This document shows positions 24,011-32,952 of a DNA stretch of 35,693 nt, one piece after another. A model generated the notes under the pieces. The model worked only from the letters and a program-made list of their open reading frames with translations, did no database searches and was not told where the DNA came from. The stretch is from NCBI GenBank assembly GCA_003247835.1, contig QJYB01000106.1, positions 1-35,693 of the forward strand, given 5' to 3'. Source of the DNA: Gammaproteobacteria bacterium (GTDB lineage Bacteria > Pseudomonadota > Gammaproteobacteria > Pseudomonadales > Azotimanducaceae). The translations under genes and the position numbers were made by a program. Within the stretch, counting starts at the first letter, position 1, and each line of letters starts with the position of its first letter.

Positions 24011-24814
24011 GTGTCACGTCCCATTACGCAGGATGACTTTGTGCCCCAGGCGCTGGCTCCCAACGAGCGATTGACAGTCGATGCCATAGAGGTGGAAGTC
24101 CGTCGCAGCCGGCGCCGGCGCACGCGCATCGGTCTCGCTTTCGATCCCGCGGGACGGGTGATTCTGGAAGCACCCCTGGATGCGACCACGAAGGAACTCC
24201 GCGCCGTGGTGGTGGAGCATGGCCGCTGGCTCCGCGCACGACTCGCAGTGCTCAAGGAGCAGGCCGTCTGCCTCAGCATGCCGACCTACGTCAGCGGCGA
24301 GTTGCTGCAGTATCTTGGCGAGGCCTACGAGCTGGTGGTCGAGGCTGGACCCCGGCGCGTATCGCGGCGGCAGAAAACGACCCAGCTCCGGCTGTTCAGT
24401 GACGTTCGGGGGGTGGTGGGCACGATCACCGTGCGCTTGCCGGATACTGACCCGGTCCAGGTGAAGCGGACGCTCGATCGCTGGTACCGGCAGGAGGCCG
24501 AGCTGCGGTTCGCAGAGCGCATCAACGAATTCCGAAGTCTGCCCTGGATGCGGAAGTGGTCGCGTGACTGGGGTGTCAGGTTCATGCGCAGCCAGTGGGG
24601 AAGCTGCGCTACCACCGGCCGCATCGTACTGAACACGCATCTGGTGAAGGTGCCGGAGCGGCTCATCGACTACGTGGTGCTGCACGAGCTCTGTCATCTG
24701 GTACATCACGATCACAGCTATCGATTCTATGCGCTCATGCGCGCGCACATGCCCGACTGGGAAGCACGCCGCCTCGAGCTGGATGCCTACCTGCCGCTGC
24801 TCGCCTATGACTGA
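24011..24814 (+). CDS. YgjP-like (M48-type) metallopeptidase domain protein
   Basis: A 267-residue protein from GTG 24011 (AAGGT at a spacing of six); TTG 23960 is also in frame. The C-terminal half has MRSQWGSCATTGRIVLNTHL and the zinc motif HELCHLVHHDHSYRFY, where HELCH with the downstream DHSYRF gives the HExxH signature of the DUF45/YgjP family. The N-terminal half RSRRRRTRIGLAFDPAGRV is typical of the same family. The role is unknown, perhaps proteolysis. It ends six bases before the rsgA start. Confidence 0.92.
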   Translation: MSRPITQDDFVPQALAPNERLTVDAIEVEVRRSRRRRTRIGLAFDPAGRVILEAPLDATTKELRAVVVEHGRWLRARLAVLKEQAVCLSMPTYVSGELLQYLGEAYELVVEAGPRRVSRRQKTTQLRLFSDVRGVVGTITVRLPDTDPVQVKRTLDRWYRQEAELRFAERINEFRSLPWMRKWSRDWGVRFMRSQWGSCATTGRIVLNTHLVKVPERLIDYVVLHELCHLVHHDHSYRFYALMRAHMPDWEARRLELDAYLPLLAYD

Positions 24815-24820
24815 TCGCCC

Positions 24821-25879
24821 ATGACCGACACCGTCACGTTGAGCGATCTCGGCTGGTCGCCCGTCTTTCAGCAGCAGCTGACGCTCCAAGATCTGGAGAG
24901 CCTGACGCCCGCCCGGGTGTTCGAAGTGCATCGTTCCGGGCTCAAGGTCGTCTTCGAGGGTGGCGAGATGGACGTCCCACTCGGTGGCCGCTGGTTTCAG
25001 GGGTCACCTGAGGACCGTCCCACGGTGGGTGACTGGGTGCTGCTCGATCTGCCCGGCGGAACCATCGTGCGACTGCTGGAGCGCAAGAGTCTGCTCAAGC
25101 GGATGAGCGTCAGCCGACCCGGAGACGTGCAGCTCATAGCGGCCAACGTGGACGTGCTGTTTCTCGTGAGCTCCTGCAACGACGAGTTCAACCTGTCGAG
25201 GATGGAGCGTTATCTGGCGCTGGCCCATGAAGCGGGGATTCAACCCGTCATCGTACTGACCAAGGCGGACCTGAGCGAAGATCCGGATCAGTTCCGCACG
25301 GCAGCGGCGGGACTGGGCAGGGATCTGGTGGTGGAACTTGTCAACGCGCTGGATGCCGATACGCTCGGCGGGCTGCGTGCCTGGTGCCGGCGGGGTCAGA
25401 CCGTGACGCTGCTCGGCTCGTCCGGCGTCGGTAAGTCGACACTGATCAACAGTCTGGCCGGTGGGGATATCCAGACCACGGGTGGCATCCGGGAAGATGA
25501 TGCCAAGGGTCGCCATACCACCACTCACCGTTCGCTGCACCTGCTGCCGGGAGGTGGCCTGCTGCTGGACAGCCCCGGGATGCGCGAGCTCGGGATCACA
25601 GACGCGGACAGCGGGCTCTCGTCCGCATTCGAAGACATCGAAGCGCTTGCTGCCCGGTGCCGCTTCAACGACTGCGCACATCAGTCGGAACCCGGTTGCG
25701 CGGTCCGGGAAGCCATGGAGGCCGGGAGGCTGGATGAGCGGCGACTGGAAAGTTATCGTAAGCTCCGTCGCGAAGAGCTGTACAACACGGAAACCGTTGC
25801 CGAACGCCACGCCCGGGTGCGGCAGTTCAGCAGGATGGTCAAGCAGCATCAGGCCGCTTCGCACAAGAAGCGCGACTGA
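24821..25879 (+). CDS. rsgA: Ribosome small-subunit-dependent GTPase A
   Basis: A 352-residue circularly permuted GTPase that acts in late 30S maturation. The order is an N-terminal OB-fold-like region (residues about 30-95), G4 motif VLTKADLSED, then G1 LLGSSGVGKSTLINSL, followed by G3 LLLDSPGMRELG. The C-terminal zinc region is CRFNDCAHQSEPGCAV (Cys-x5-... Cys-His-...Cys). The KGRHTTTHR switch region is intact. In many gammaproteobacteria rsgA is next to orn or psd; here it follows a metalloprotease and precedes an aminotransferase. Confidence 0.97.
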   Translation: MTDTVTLSDLGWSPVFQQQLTLQDLESLTPARVFEVHRSGLKVVFEGGEMDVPLGGRWFQGSPEDRPTVGDWVLLDLPGGTIVRLLERKSLLKRMSVSRPGDVQLIAANVDVLFLVSSCNDEFNLSRMERYLALAHEAGIQPVIVLTKADLSEDPDQFRTAAAGLGRDLVVELVNALDADTLGGLRAWCRRGQTVTLLGSSGVGKSTLINSLAGGDIQTTGGIREDDAKGRHTTTHRSLHLLPGGGLLLDSPGMRELGITDADSGLSSAFEDIEALAARCRFNDCAHQSEPGCAVREAMEAGRLDERRLESYRKLRREELYNTETVAERHARVRQFSRMVKQHQAASHKKRD

Positions 25880-25935
25880 GCGTCGCCGAGGCGCCATCCC
25901 GACAACGTCTGTTCGTGGTCGACAAGGGGACTCAA

Positions 25936-27330
25936 GTGACCAATCTCGTCGCGCCGGGTGTGCACCGGCAGCCGGTATCCGTAACGCGGAAGATGTCGGC
26001 ATCGCTACCGCGATTGCGCGCCATCGCCAGGGAGAAAGGGCTGAAGATCCACCATCTCGGCGCCGGGTATCCCCATCCCGAGGTGACGGATCCGCGTGGT
26101 TTTCTCGCCCAGGAAGCGGCCTATCTCGAGCACCTGACGGCACTCGAACGGCGGAATGATCCCGAGGCCCTGCCCGAGCATCTGCGCGAAGCGTTTTCCT
26201 ATGGAGACACGCTGGGGCCGGCGAGCACGCGACAGATCTTCGCCCGTGTGTACGGTAACGACTGGGGCGTGGGCATGCGGCCCGACCGGCTCGTACCTAC
26301 CGTCGGCGCGACCGGCGGTATCAGCCTTGTCTGCTCTCTCTTCGAGCACGCAGGCACGCCCATCGCCTACCTGACCGACGCGCCCACCTACGCAGGATTC
26401 ATGGCCCGCGCCAACCTCTGCCGCCACGCCTCCATCTACAGCGTGGAGATGGATGAAGAGGGACCGCTGCCGGATGTCTTCGAACGGCAGATCCGGGCGG
26501 CGCGGGAAGCCGGCAGGCTGGTGCCTTTCTATTACACCGTCCCGGACGGTCACAATCCGGCGGGTTTCTCGTTTTCGGAGGCACGACGGCGGCAGATTCT
26601 GGATATTGCACGGCGGGAGCAGATTCTCATCGTCGAAGACGCGCCGTACCTCTACATCAACTTCGCGTCCCCCGGTGACCGTCAGCCGCCGTTCCTCTCT
26701 CTGGATCCGGCGCAGACCGTACATCTGTTCACCGGCTCGAAGATCGGCTTTCCTGGACCACGGGTCGCCTACGTGTACTCGGAGGCGGAGCTCACCATTG
26801 CGGACGGGCAGACGGCGAGCCTCGCAGAGCTGGCGCTGGTGCAGGCGAGTGCTGACATTCTGTTCCCGAATCCGGCGGCATACCGCGGCTTCGAAACGCT
26901 CCTGCACGAGGCGGATTTTTCCGAGCGGAAATCGCTGTGGCCGGTGGCGGAGTCCAAGCTCGAGATCTACCGGGAAAACCGGCAGATTCTTCTCGACGGC
27001 TTCGAGGCGGAGCTCGGCGCCCACAGGGACAGGTTCCACTGGACGGTGCCTGCAGCCGGTTTCTTCTCCGTGTTCACGTTTCTCGGCGGACGTGTCCGGA
27101 CGGACGATCGCTTCATCGAGCAGATGGTGGCGGACTACGGTCTCGTCGTGATCCCCATGTACGATTTCTATCCGCCCGACGCGCGCAAGCGCAATCCCGA
27201 TGCCGGTTACGACCAGCTCCGGATATCTTTCTGCTTCAGCGAGAGCGCCGGCGAGGAGCGGCGCCGGGACCTGACGGAAGCAGTGGCCGTGTTCTGCCGA
27301 GCGGCAAAACGCCTATCCGGCGTTGCCTGA
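25936..27330 (+). CDS. PLP-dependent aminotransferase class I/II
   Basis: A 464-residue fold-type I PLP protein. GTG 25936 with AAGGGGA upstream is preferred over GTG 25915. The PLP-Lys site is Lys269 in FTGSKIGFPGPRVAYVY, with the phosphate-binding Arg nearby. The Asn of VPDGHNPAGFSFS and the Asp of IVEDAPYLYINF stack on the cofactor. The sequence is nearest to aromatic or 2-aminoadipate-type aminotransferases; the substrate cannot be told. The convergent transporter gene ends 28 bp downstream, with a hairpin between them. Confidence 0.93.
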   Translation: MTNLVAPGVHRQPVSVTRKMSASLPRLRAIAREKGLKIHHLGAGYPHPEVTDPRGFLAQEAAYLEHLTALERRNDPEALPEHLREAFSYGDTLGPASTRQIFARVYGNDWGVGMRPDRLVPTVGATGGISLVCSLFEHAGTPIAYLTDAPTYAGFMARANLCRHASIYSVEMDEEGPLPDVFERQIRAAREAGRLVPFYYTVPDGHNPAGFSFSEARRRQILDIARREQILIVEDAPYLYINFASPGDRQPPFLSLDPAQTVHLFTGSKIGFPGPRVAYVYSEAELTIADGQTASLAELALVQASADILFPNPAAYRGFETLLHEADFSERKSLWPVAESKLEIYRENRQILLDGFEAELGAHRDRFHWTVPAAGFFSVFTFLGGRVRTDDRFIEQMVADYGLVVIPMYDFYPPDARKRNPDAGYDQLRISFCFSESAGEERRRDLTEAVAVFCRAAKRLSGVA

Positions 27331-27342
27331 GGCAGCCGTTGC

Positions 27343-27361
27343 CTGACCGACCGCCGGTCAG
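27343..27361. terminator. Possible bidirectional terminator hairpin
   Basis: CTGACCG (27343-27349) pairs perfectly with CGGTCAG (27355-27361) around a five-base loop, between two converging genes. There is no T-tract on either strand, so it is only a weak terminator candidate. Confidence 0.35.
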
Positions 27362-28923
27362 CTCGCAGGCGCGCTGCGGGCCGGGAGGTCGTCCTGCTCC
27401 GTTCTGTCCGCGATCGTGGACTGGATTTCCCTGACCCGGCTTTCGGTGAGAGGGTAGCTCCACAGCAGCGGGACGGCGATGAACTTGAACAGCGCGGGTA
27501 TCACGGAATAGCAGCATGCCAGCATGAGCAGCGTAAATGCCGTGTTCGTGGTGTTCATCGGATCCGCCAGCGAATCGAAGCCGAAAAGCACGACGAGGTT
27601 GGTGCCGGCGAACAGCCCCAGCGCGTAGGCGAGCTTGCGCACCATGAGCCAGATGGAGAAGTAGGCGCCGCCCTGACGCTTACCGGTTTGAGCCTCATCC
27701 ACGTCGACGACGTCTGCAGCCATGGCATAGGGCAGGGCGGACAGTGCACCGATGGAGCTGCCCTTCAGGCACATGATGATGATGAAGAACAGGAACTTGC
27801 CCGTGGGTATGCCTTCGAAGTAAGCCACCGTGCCGGCGTACGCGTCGTCGGGCAGAAAAGTCAGGAGGTGGTGGACCTCGAACGCATCGAACCAGGCCAT
27901 GGGTGCGATCGCGATCAGCGGAATGAAGCAGGACCACAGCGAGTACCAGAAGATCGCGGCCATTGTCGCCCGGTGCTTGCCGATTCTTCTGGACAGCTTG
28001 AACCACAACGGAATCGCGATGATCTGCGAGACGAAGTACGGCGCCAGATACAGCCCGTAGAGGTCGCCGGCCAGCAGCACGTGCTTGACGAAGAAGAAGG
28101 AGAGTGTGTTGGTCATCGCGGCGCCGATGCTCGAGAACAGGAAGATGATGACCAGTCGACGGTAAGGTTCGTTCTTCCAGACGTAGCGGAAGCTCTCCTT
28201 GAGCGGCAGACGCTCGGGTCGACGTTCCACGACCTGATGCTCAGGAGTCGAAACCACGCAGTTCGCTACGAGTATCGGCATGACGAAGGCGATGGCCAGC
28301 GACAGGAAATACACCGCATCGAGGGGTTTGTCGTAGCCGAAGAAGAAGATGATGCTGGGTGTGAAGGCGCCGATGAGAGATCCGGTAACGGAAAAACCCT
28401 CTCTCCAGCTGGTGACCAGCGTGCGTTCGTTGTAGTTGACGGAAAGTTCGGCACCCCAGGCGCTGTAGGGTACGTCCTTAATCGTGGCGCCTACGTAGGT
28501 GATGATCAGCGCGGCAAGCATCCACGGGTATCCGGTGTTGAAGGTAATGCCCAGCAGGGTCACCTCGCCGAACTCGATGGGCGGTATGAACAGCAGGCAG
28601 ATACCAGCGATATAGATGGGTGTGCCGATGACGACGAAGGGTTTGCGACGACCCCACGGCGTGCGGATGCGATCCGAGATGAAACCGATCAGCGGATCCG
28701 TGATGCCGTCGAAGATGCGCGAGAGCACCATGACCAGGCCTACGAACGCGAGTCCGAGCCCGAATCCCTCGGAGTCCGCATAGACTGCGGGCAGGTACAC
28801 GGCCATGGGCAGGGACACCATGGCCAGCGGCATGGCGGGCGCACCATACGACCCCAGCTGCCAGGTGCTCAGCGTCCGCTCGGAACCACCGCGCGTGTCC
28901 TGGCCCTGCTCCTGTGCAGTCAT
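27358..28923 (-). CDS. GPH-type (glycoside-pentoside-hexuronide) cation symporter, MFS
   Basis: A 521-residue protein from ATG 28923 with GGAGG seven bases upstream; the frame extends to 28974 without support. About 12 membrane segments are visible. The GPH motif is clear: FDGITDPLIGFISDRIRTPWG with RRKPFVVIG, followed later by PYSAWGAELSVNYNERT and the C-terminal half AADVVDVDEAQTGKRQGGAYF. These features are typical of melibiose-type carriers and lipid-transport relatives such as MFSD2. The substrate is unknown. It is divergent from the acyl-CoA dehydrogenase gene. Confidence 0.92.
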   Translation of the reverse strand: MTAQEQGQDTRGGSERTLSTWQLGSYGAPAMPLAMVSLPMAVYLPAVYADSEGFGLGLAFVGLVMVLSRIFDGITDPLIGFISDRIRTPWGRRKPFVVIGTPIYIAGICLLFIPPIEFGEVTLLGITFNTGYPWMLAALIITYVGATIKDVPYSAWGAELSVNYNERTLVTSWREGFSVTGSLIGAFTPSIIFFFGYDKPLDAVYFLSLAIAFVMPILVANCVVSTPEHQVVERRPERLPLKESFRYVWKNEPYRRLVIIFLFSSIGAAMTNTLSFFFVKHVLLAGDLYGLYLAPYFVSQIIAIPLWFKLSRRIGKHRATMAAIFWYSLWSCFIPLIAIAPMAWFDAFEVHHLLTFLPDDAYAGTVAYFEGIPTGKFLFFIIIMCLKGSSIGALSALPYAMAADVVDVDEAQTGKRQGGAYFSIWLMVRKLAYALGLFAGTNLVVLFGFDSLADPMNTTNTAFTLLMLACCYSVIPALFKFIAVPLLWSYPLTESRVREIQSTIADRTEQDDLPARSAPAS

Positions 28924-28980
28924 CGTGCTCCCTCCGCCACGCGACAGCTCTCCCCGACTGGACAATAGGTGCATCCTCTG

Positions 28981-29009
28981 TTGGGCACAACTTGCCTGCC
29001 TGAGATAAA
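28981..29009 (+). promoter_or_regulatory. Candidate promoter of the acyl-CoA dehydrogenase gene
   Basis: TTGGGC (28981-28986) and GATAAA (29004-29009) are separated by 17 bp. The -35 and -10 elements match consensus at four of six positions each. It lies in the 122 bp spacer between two divergent genes. Confidence 0.38.
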
Positions 29010-29045
29010 CTGCCCGGCTCGTTGGGTTCTACGGGAGTTGTGGCG

Positions 29046-30239
29046 GTGAGTGACTTGACCGCGTTCAGAGCAGAGATACGCAGCTGGCTGGAGGAAAACT
29101 GCCCGGCCAGCATGCGCACGCCCATGCCGGCGGATGAGACGCCCGGCGGTGGCCGGCGCGCCGTGTTCAAGAATCCGGACACCAAGGTGTGGCTCGAGCG
29201 CATGGCTGAGCGGGGATTCACGGTGCCCATGTGGCCGAAGGCATACGGTGGCGCGGGACTCTCCAAGGAAGAGAACGGGGTGCTCACCGAGGAGCTGCGC
29301 CGGATCAATGCCCGTCCCGCGCACGTCGGCATGGGTATCAGCATGATCGGCCCGGCGCTGCTCGAGTTCGGTACGGAGGAGCAGAAGCAGGAGCATCTGC
29401 CGAAGATCGCACGTGGCGAGATCTGGTGGTGCCAGGGCTACAGCGAACCCAATGCCGGCTCGGACCTGGCCAGCCTGCGCACGTCTGCCGTGGAGGATGG
29501 TGACGAGTACATCATCAACGGCCAGAAGATCTGGACCTCCGGTGCGGATCACGCCGACTGGATCTACTGCCTTGTACGTACGGACTTCGACGCACCGAAG
29601 CACGACGGTATCACGTTCATCCTCTTCGACATGGACCAGCCGGGCGTCACAGTCAAACCCATCCTGCTGATCAGCGGGTTGTCCCCGTTCTGCGAGACGT
29701 TCTTCGACAATGCCCGTGCCTCCAAGAGTCAGGTGGTGGGCGAGGTCAACAAGGGCTGGACCGTGGCTAAACGCCTGCTGCAGTACGAGCGCACGTCCAT
29801 CGGCGGCATCGGCGGCGGCAATCAGCGCTCCGTCACGCTGGAGGAGCTGGCGGCGGATTACGCGGGAGTGGCAGATGGCCGGATTGCGGACCCGGCGATC
29901 CGCGCGTCGGTTACCCGGCATCGGATGAACGATCGGGCTTACGCCATGACCATGCGCCGGTCGGTGGAGGAAATGGCCAGCGGAGTGGCGCCTGGTGCTG
30001 TGTCTTCCATGTTCAAGTACTACGGTACCGAACAGAACAAGCGTCGTTACGACCTAATGCTCGACATCATGGGCACGTCGAGCCTGGGCACGGTGGTTGC
30101 TGAGCAGAATCCGTTCTCCGCGCACGAGCTGGAGACCACCCGTGGCTGGCTGCGGTCGAAGGCGAACTCCATCGAGGGCGGTACCTCGGAGGTGCAGCTC
30201 AACATCATTGCCAAGCGTGTGCTCGGCCTGCCGGACTGA
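29046..30239 (+). CDS. Acyl-CoA dehydrogenase
   Basis: A 397-residue full-length flavin enzyme. GTG 29046 has GGGAG at a spacing of eight; upstream codons in frame lack a good site. The FAD/substrate-binding block is CQGYSEPNAGSDLASLRTSA, followed by INGQKIWTSGADHADWIYCL. The C-terminal SIEGGTSEVQLNIIAKRVLG is the second family signature, with Glu377 in the position used as catalytic base by many members. It oxidises an acyl-CoA to the 2-enoyl-CoA; the chain specificity cannot be told. It is located before the infC promoter and appears not to belong to that operon. Confidence 0.93.
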   Translation: MSDLTAFRAEIRSWLEENCPASMRTPMPADETPGGGRRAVFKNPDTKVWLERMAERGFTVPMWPKAYGGAGLSKEENGVLTEELRRINARPAHVGMGISMIGPALLEFGTEEQKQEHLPKIARGEIWWCQGYSEPNAGSDLASLRTSAVEDGDEYIINGQKIWTSGADHADWIYCLVRTDFDAPKHDGITFILFDMDQPGVTVKPILLISGLSPFCETFFDNARASKSQVVGEVNKGWTVAKRLLQYERTSIGGIGGGNQRSVTLEELAADYAGVADGRIADPAIRASVTRHRMNDRAYAMTMRRSVEEMASGVAPGAVSSMFKYYGTEQNKRRYDLMLDIMGTSSLGTVVAEQNPFSAHELETTRGWLRSKANSIEGGTSEVQLNIIAKRVLGLPD

Positions 30240-30327
30240 GCGCTCCGCAGAGCAACCTGCGCGGCAGGGACGGGCAATAAGCCTTTGGCGACAACGGGTT
30301 AGCGTTTTTCGCCACGCCGAGAAGCCC

Positions 30328-30356
30328 TTGTCGGCGCGATTGTCTGGCAGTAGAAT
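30328..30356 (+). promoter_or_regulatory. Sigma-70 promoter of the infC operon
   Basis: TTGTCG (30328-30333, 4/6 match) and TAGAAT (30351-30356, 5/6 match) are separated by exactly 17 bp. A transcript from about 30363 would have a leader of roughly 113 bases before infC. Confidence 0.65.
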
Positions 30357-30475
30357 GCCGCGCTCCGCCGGGTTTGGCGGACGGTATTGCGAAACGAGGT
30401 CGAACGAGCCCACGAAAGACGGGCATCGTTGCGGCCTTTTTCGCGTTACAGACAGGACTGCAGAGGAGAACGCCT

Positions 30476-31066
30476 ATTAAAAGAGGTGCTGCGAAACGCG
30501 CCGACCGGTCGCTGATCAACGATGAGATCACGGCCCCGAGCGTGAGACTGATTGGTGCCGACGGTGAACAGGTCGGTGTGGTATCCAGAGACGTCGCCCT
30601 GAGCACGGCCAGTCGGTCGGGCCTGGATCTGGTGCTCATCGCACCGGACGCGGATCCGCCGGTGGTCAAAGTCATGGATTACGGCAAGCACCTCTTCGAG
30701 CAGAAGAAGACCAAGGCTGCCCAGCGTAAGAAGCAGAAGCAGATTCAGGTCAAGGAAATGAAATTCCGCCCTGGGACCGAAGAGGGAGACTATCAGGTCA
30801 AGCTCAGAAACCTCCGACGCTTCCTCGAGGATGGTGACAAGGCGAAGGTTTCGCTGAGGTTCCGTGGCCGGGAGATGGTGCATCCGGAGATCGGCATGAA
30901 GCTGATGTCGCGGATCGAGGAGGATCTCGAGGACGTGGGTCAGGTGGAATCCCAGCCCAAGTTCGAAGGCCGTCAGGTCGTGATGGTGCTGACTCCCTCG
31001 AAGAAGAGAAGCACCAAGAAGGCACCTGCTGCGGCCGAGGCGGCCGAGGATCAGGCGGCCGAATAG
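30476..31066 (+). CDS. infC: Translation initiation factor IF-3
   Basis: The frame is open from 30374 but the real start is the ATT at 30476, with AGGAG exactly seven bases upstream. This gives 196 residues starting M(I)[15 protein letters not shown]. The E. coli infC gene also starts with ATT followed by AAA, and IF-3 uses this codon for autoregulation because it rejects such starts. The N domain has [20 protein letters not shown]; the linker is Lys-rich ([16 protein letters not shown]); the C domain has [19 protein letters not shown]. The Ala/Glu-rich tail is an extension beyond the usual end. thrS, often just upstream, is absent here. Confidence 0.97.
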   Translation: MKRGAAKRADRSLINDEITAPSVRLIGADGEQVGVVSRDVALSTASRSGLDLVLIAPDADPPVVKVMDYGKHLFEQKKTKAAQRKKQKQIQVKEMKFRPGTEEGDYQVKLRNLRRFLEDGDKAKVSLRFRGREMVHPEIGMKLMSRIEEDLEDVGQVESQPKFEGRQVVMVLTPSKKRSTKKAPAAAEAAEDQAAE

Positions 31067-31083
31067 CCGCTTCGAGAATATGA

Positions 31084-31137
31084 CCAGCTGGTAAACACGC
31101 TGGACAAAGAGAACAACGAGAAGCCGGTGACACCGGC
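31084..31137 (+). promoter_or_regulatory. Structured infC-rpmI spacer, possible L20 control site
   Basis: The 146-base spacer contains two hairpins: CCAGC (31084-31088) with GCTGG (31099-31103), and GCCGGT (31123-31128) with ACCGGC (31132-31137) around the loop GAC. In E. coli, L20 binds mRNA structures in this region and represses rpmI-rplT. Equivalence here is inference from position only. Confidence 0.35.
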
Positions 31138-31212
31138 CGAGAACCATTGAAGTGTAGATGGACCCGAGGATCGCCACGAGGCTGAACCCGGGTGAAGCAA
31201 ACGGAGTTCGAG

Positions 31213-31413
31213 ATGCCGAAACTCAAGACCGATCGTGGTGCGGCGAAAAGATTTCGCCGAACCGCCAAGGGTTACAAACATCGCCAGTCGAATCGTAACC
31301 ACATCCTCACCAAGAAAGCGTCCAAGCGGAAGCGTCAGCTGCGCGGACTCGAGGCGGTATCCCCGTCCGACACCCGCCAGCTCGATCGGCTGCTGCCGAC
31401 GAAAGCGAGGTAG
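31213..31413 (+). CDS. rpmI: 50S ribosomal protein L35
   Basis: A 66-residue basic protein from ATG 31213, with GGAG at good spacing; the open frame begins at 31192 without a ribosome site. The pattern [20 protein letters not shown], then [16 protein letters not shown] is diagnostic of L35, a component of the large ribosomal subunit. It is separated from infC by 146 bases and from rplT by nine bases, so it is cotranscribed and probably translationally coupled to rplT as in E. coli. Confidence 0.97.
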   Translation: MPKLKTDRGAAKRFRRTAKGYKHRQSNRNHILTKKASKRKRQLRGLEAVSPSDTRQLDRLLPTKAR

Positions 31414-31422
31414 GAGAACCAC

Positions 31423-31806
31423 ATGTCCAGAGTCAAACGCAGTGTGGTTTCCAGGGCCCGGCGCAAGAAGGTCCTGAAGCAGGCCAAAGGTTATTACGGC
31501 GCACGCAGCCGTCAGTTCAAGGTCGCCAAGCAGGCCGTCATCAAGGCGGGCCAGTATGCTTACCGCGACCGGCGGCAGCGCAAGCGGCAGTTCCGCCAGC
31601 TGTGGGTCGTGCGCATCAACGCGGCAGCACGTGAGCACGGCATGTCCTACAGCCGATTTATCGCCGGCCTCAAGAAGGCGGCGATCGAGGTGGATCGTAA
31701 GGTGCTGGCCGATCTGGCCGTGCACGAGAAGGAGACTTTCGCCAGGCTGGCCGAACAGGCCAGGGCTGCGCTGGAAGCCGACGAGCCGGCGGCTCAGGCC
31801 GCCTAA
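31423..31806 (+). CDS. rplT: 50S ribosomal protein L20
   Basis: A 127-residue protein with GGAG upstream of ATG 31423. [20 protein letters not shown] with [19 protein letters not shown] and [17 protein letters not shown] are the canonical L20 blocks. L20 is essential for early 50S assembly and in E. coli also represses its own operon. The tail ([13 protein letters not shown]) is longer and Ala/Glu-rich compared with the usual 117-118 residues. A candidate attenuator lies between its stop and pheS. Confidence 0.98.
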   Translation: MSRVKRSVVSRARRKKVLKQAKGYYGARSRQFKVAKQAVIKAGQYAYRDRRQRKRQFRQLWVVRINAAAREHGMSYSRFIAGLKKAAIEVDRKVLADLAVHEKETFARLAEQARAALEADEPAAQAA

Positions 31807-31848
31807 ACGATCCGATACGGATTCCGCCTTCTGGGGGCCCAGCGGGTA

Positions 31849-31887
31849 GCCCTTCCGGAAAGCGCGGTCGTGAAAGAAAGGAAGGGC

Positions 31888-31908
<21 letters not shown>
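31849..31908 (+). terminator. Candidate pheS attenuator: two mutually exclusive hairpins and a T9 tract
   Basis: Segment GCCCTTCC (31849-31856) pairs perfectly with GGAAGGGC (31880-31887). The latter also belongs to a second hairpin, in which AAAGGAAGGG (31877-31886) pairs with TTCTTCCTTT (31893-31902; two G-T pairs) over a six-base loop, running into nine T (31900-31908). The second is a terminator-like structure, and the first would prevent it. It lies 12 bases before pheS. E. coli controls pheST by attenuation at this same place. Confidence 0.55.
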
Positions 31909-32933
<1,025 letters not shown>

Positions 32934-32952
32934 CTACCCGGGGAGAGCATCG

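Noticed and set aside
27321-27346. Ten-base direct repeat CGTTGCCTGA at 27321-27330 and 27337-27346
   Set aside because: Short local duplication across the aminotransferase stop; probably slippage, with no sign of an attachment site or mobile element.
27688-28968. Long plus-strand open frame of 426 codons
   Set aside because: It is the antisense shadow of the GPH-type transporter and is rich in His, Gln and Asp without hydrophobic pattern or motif.
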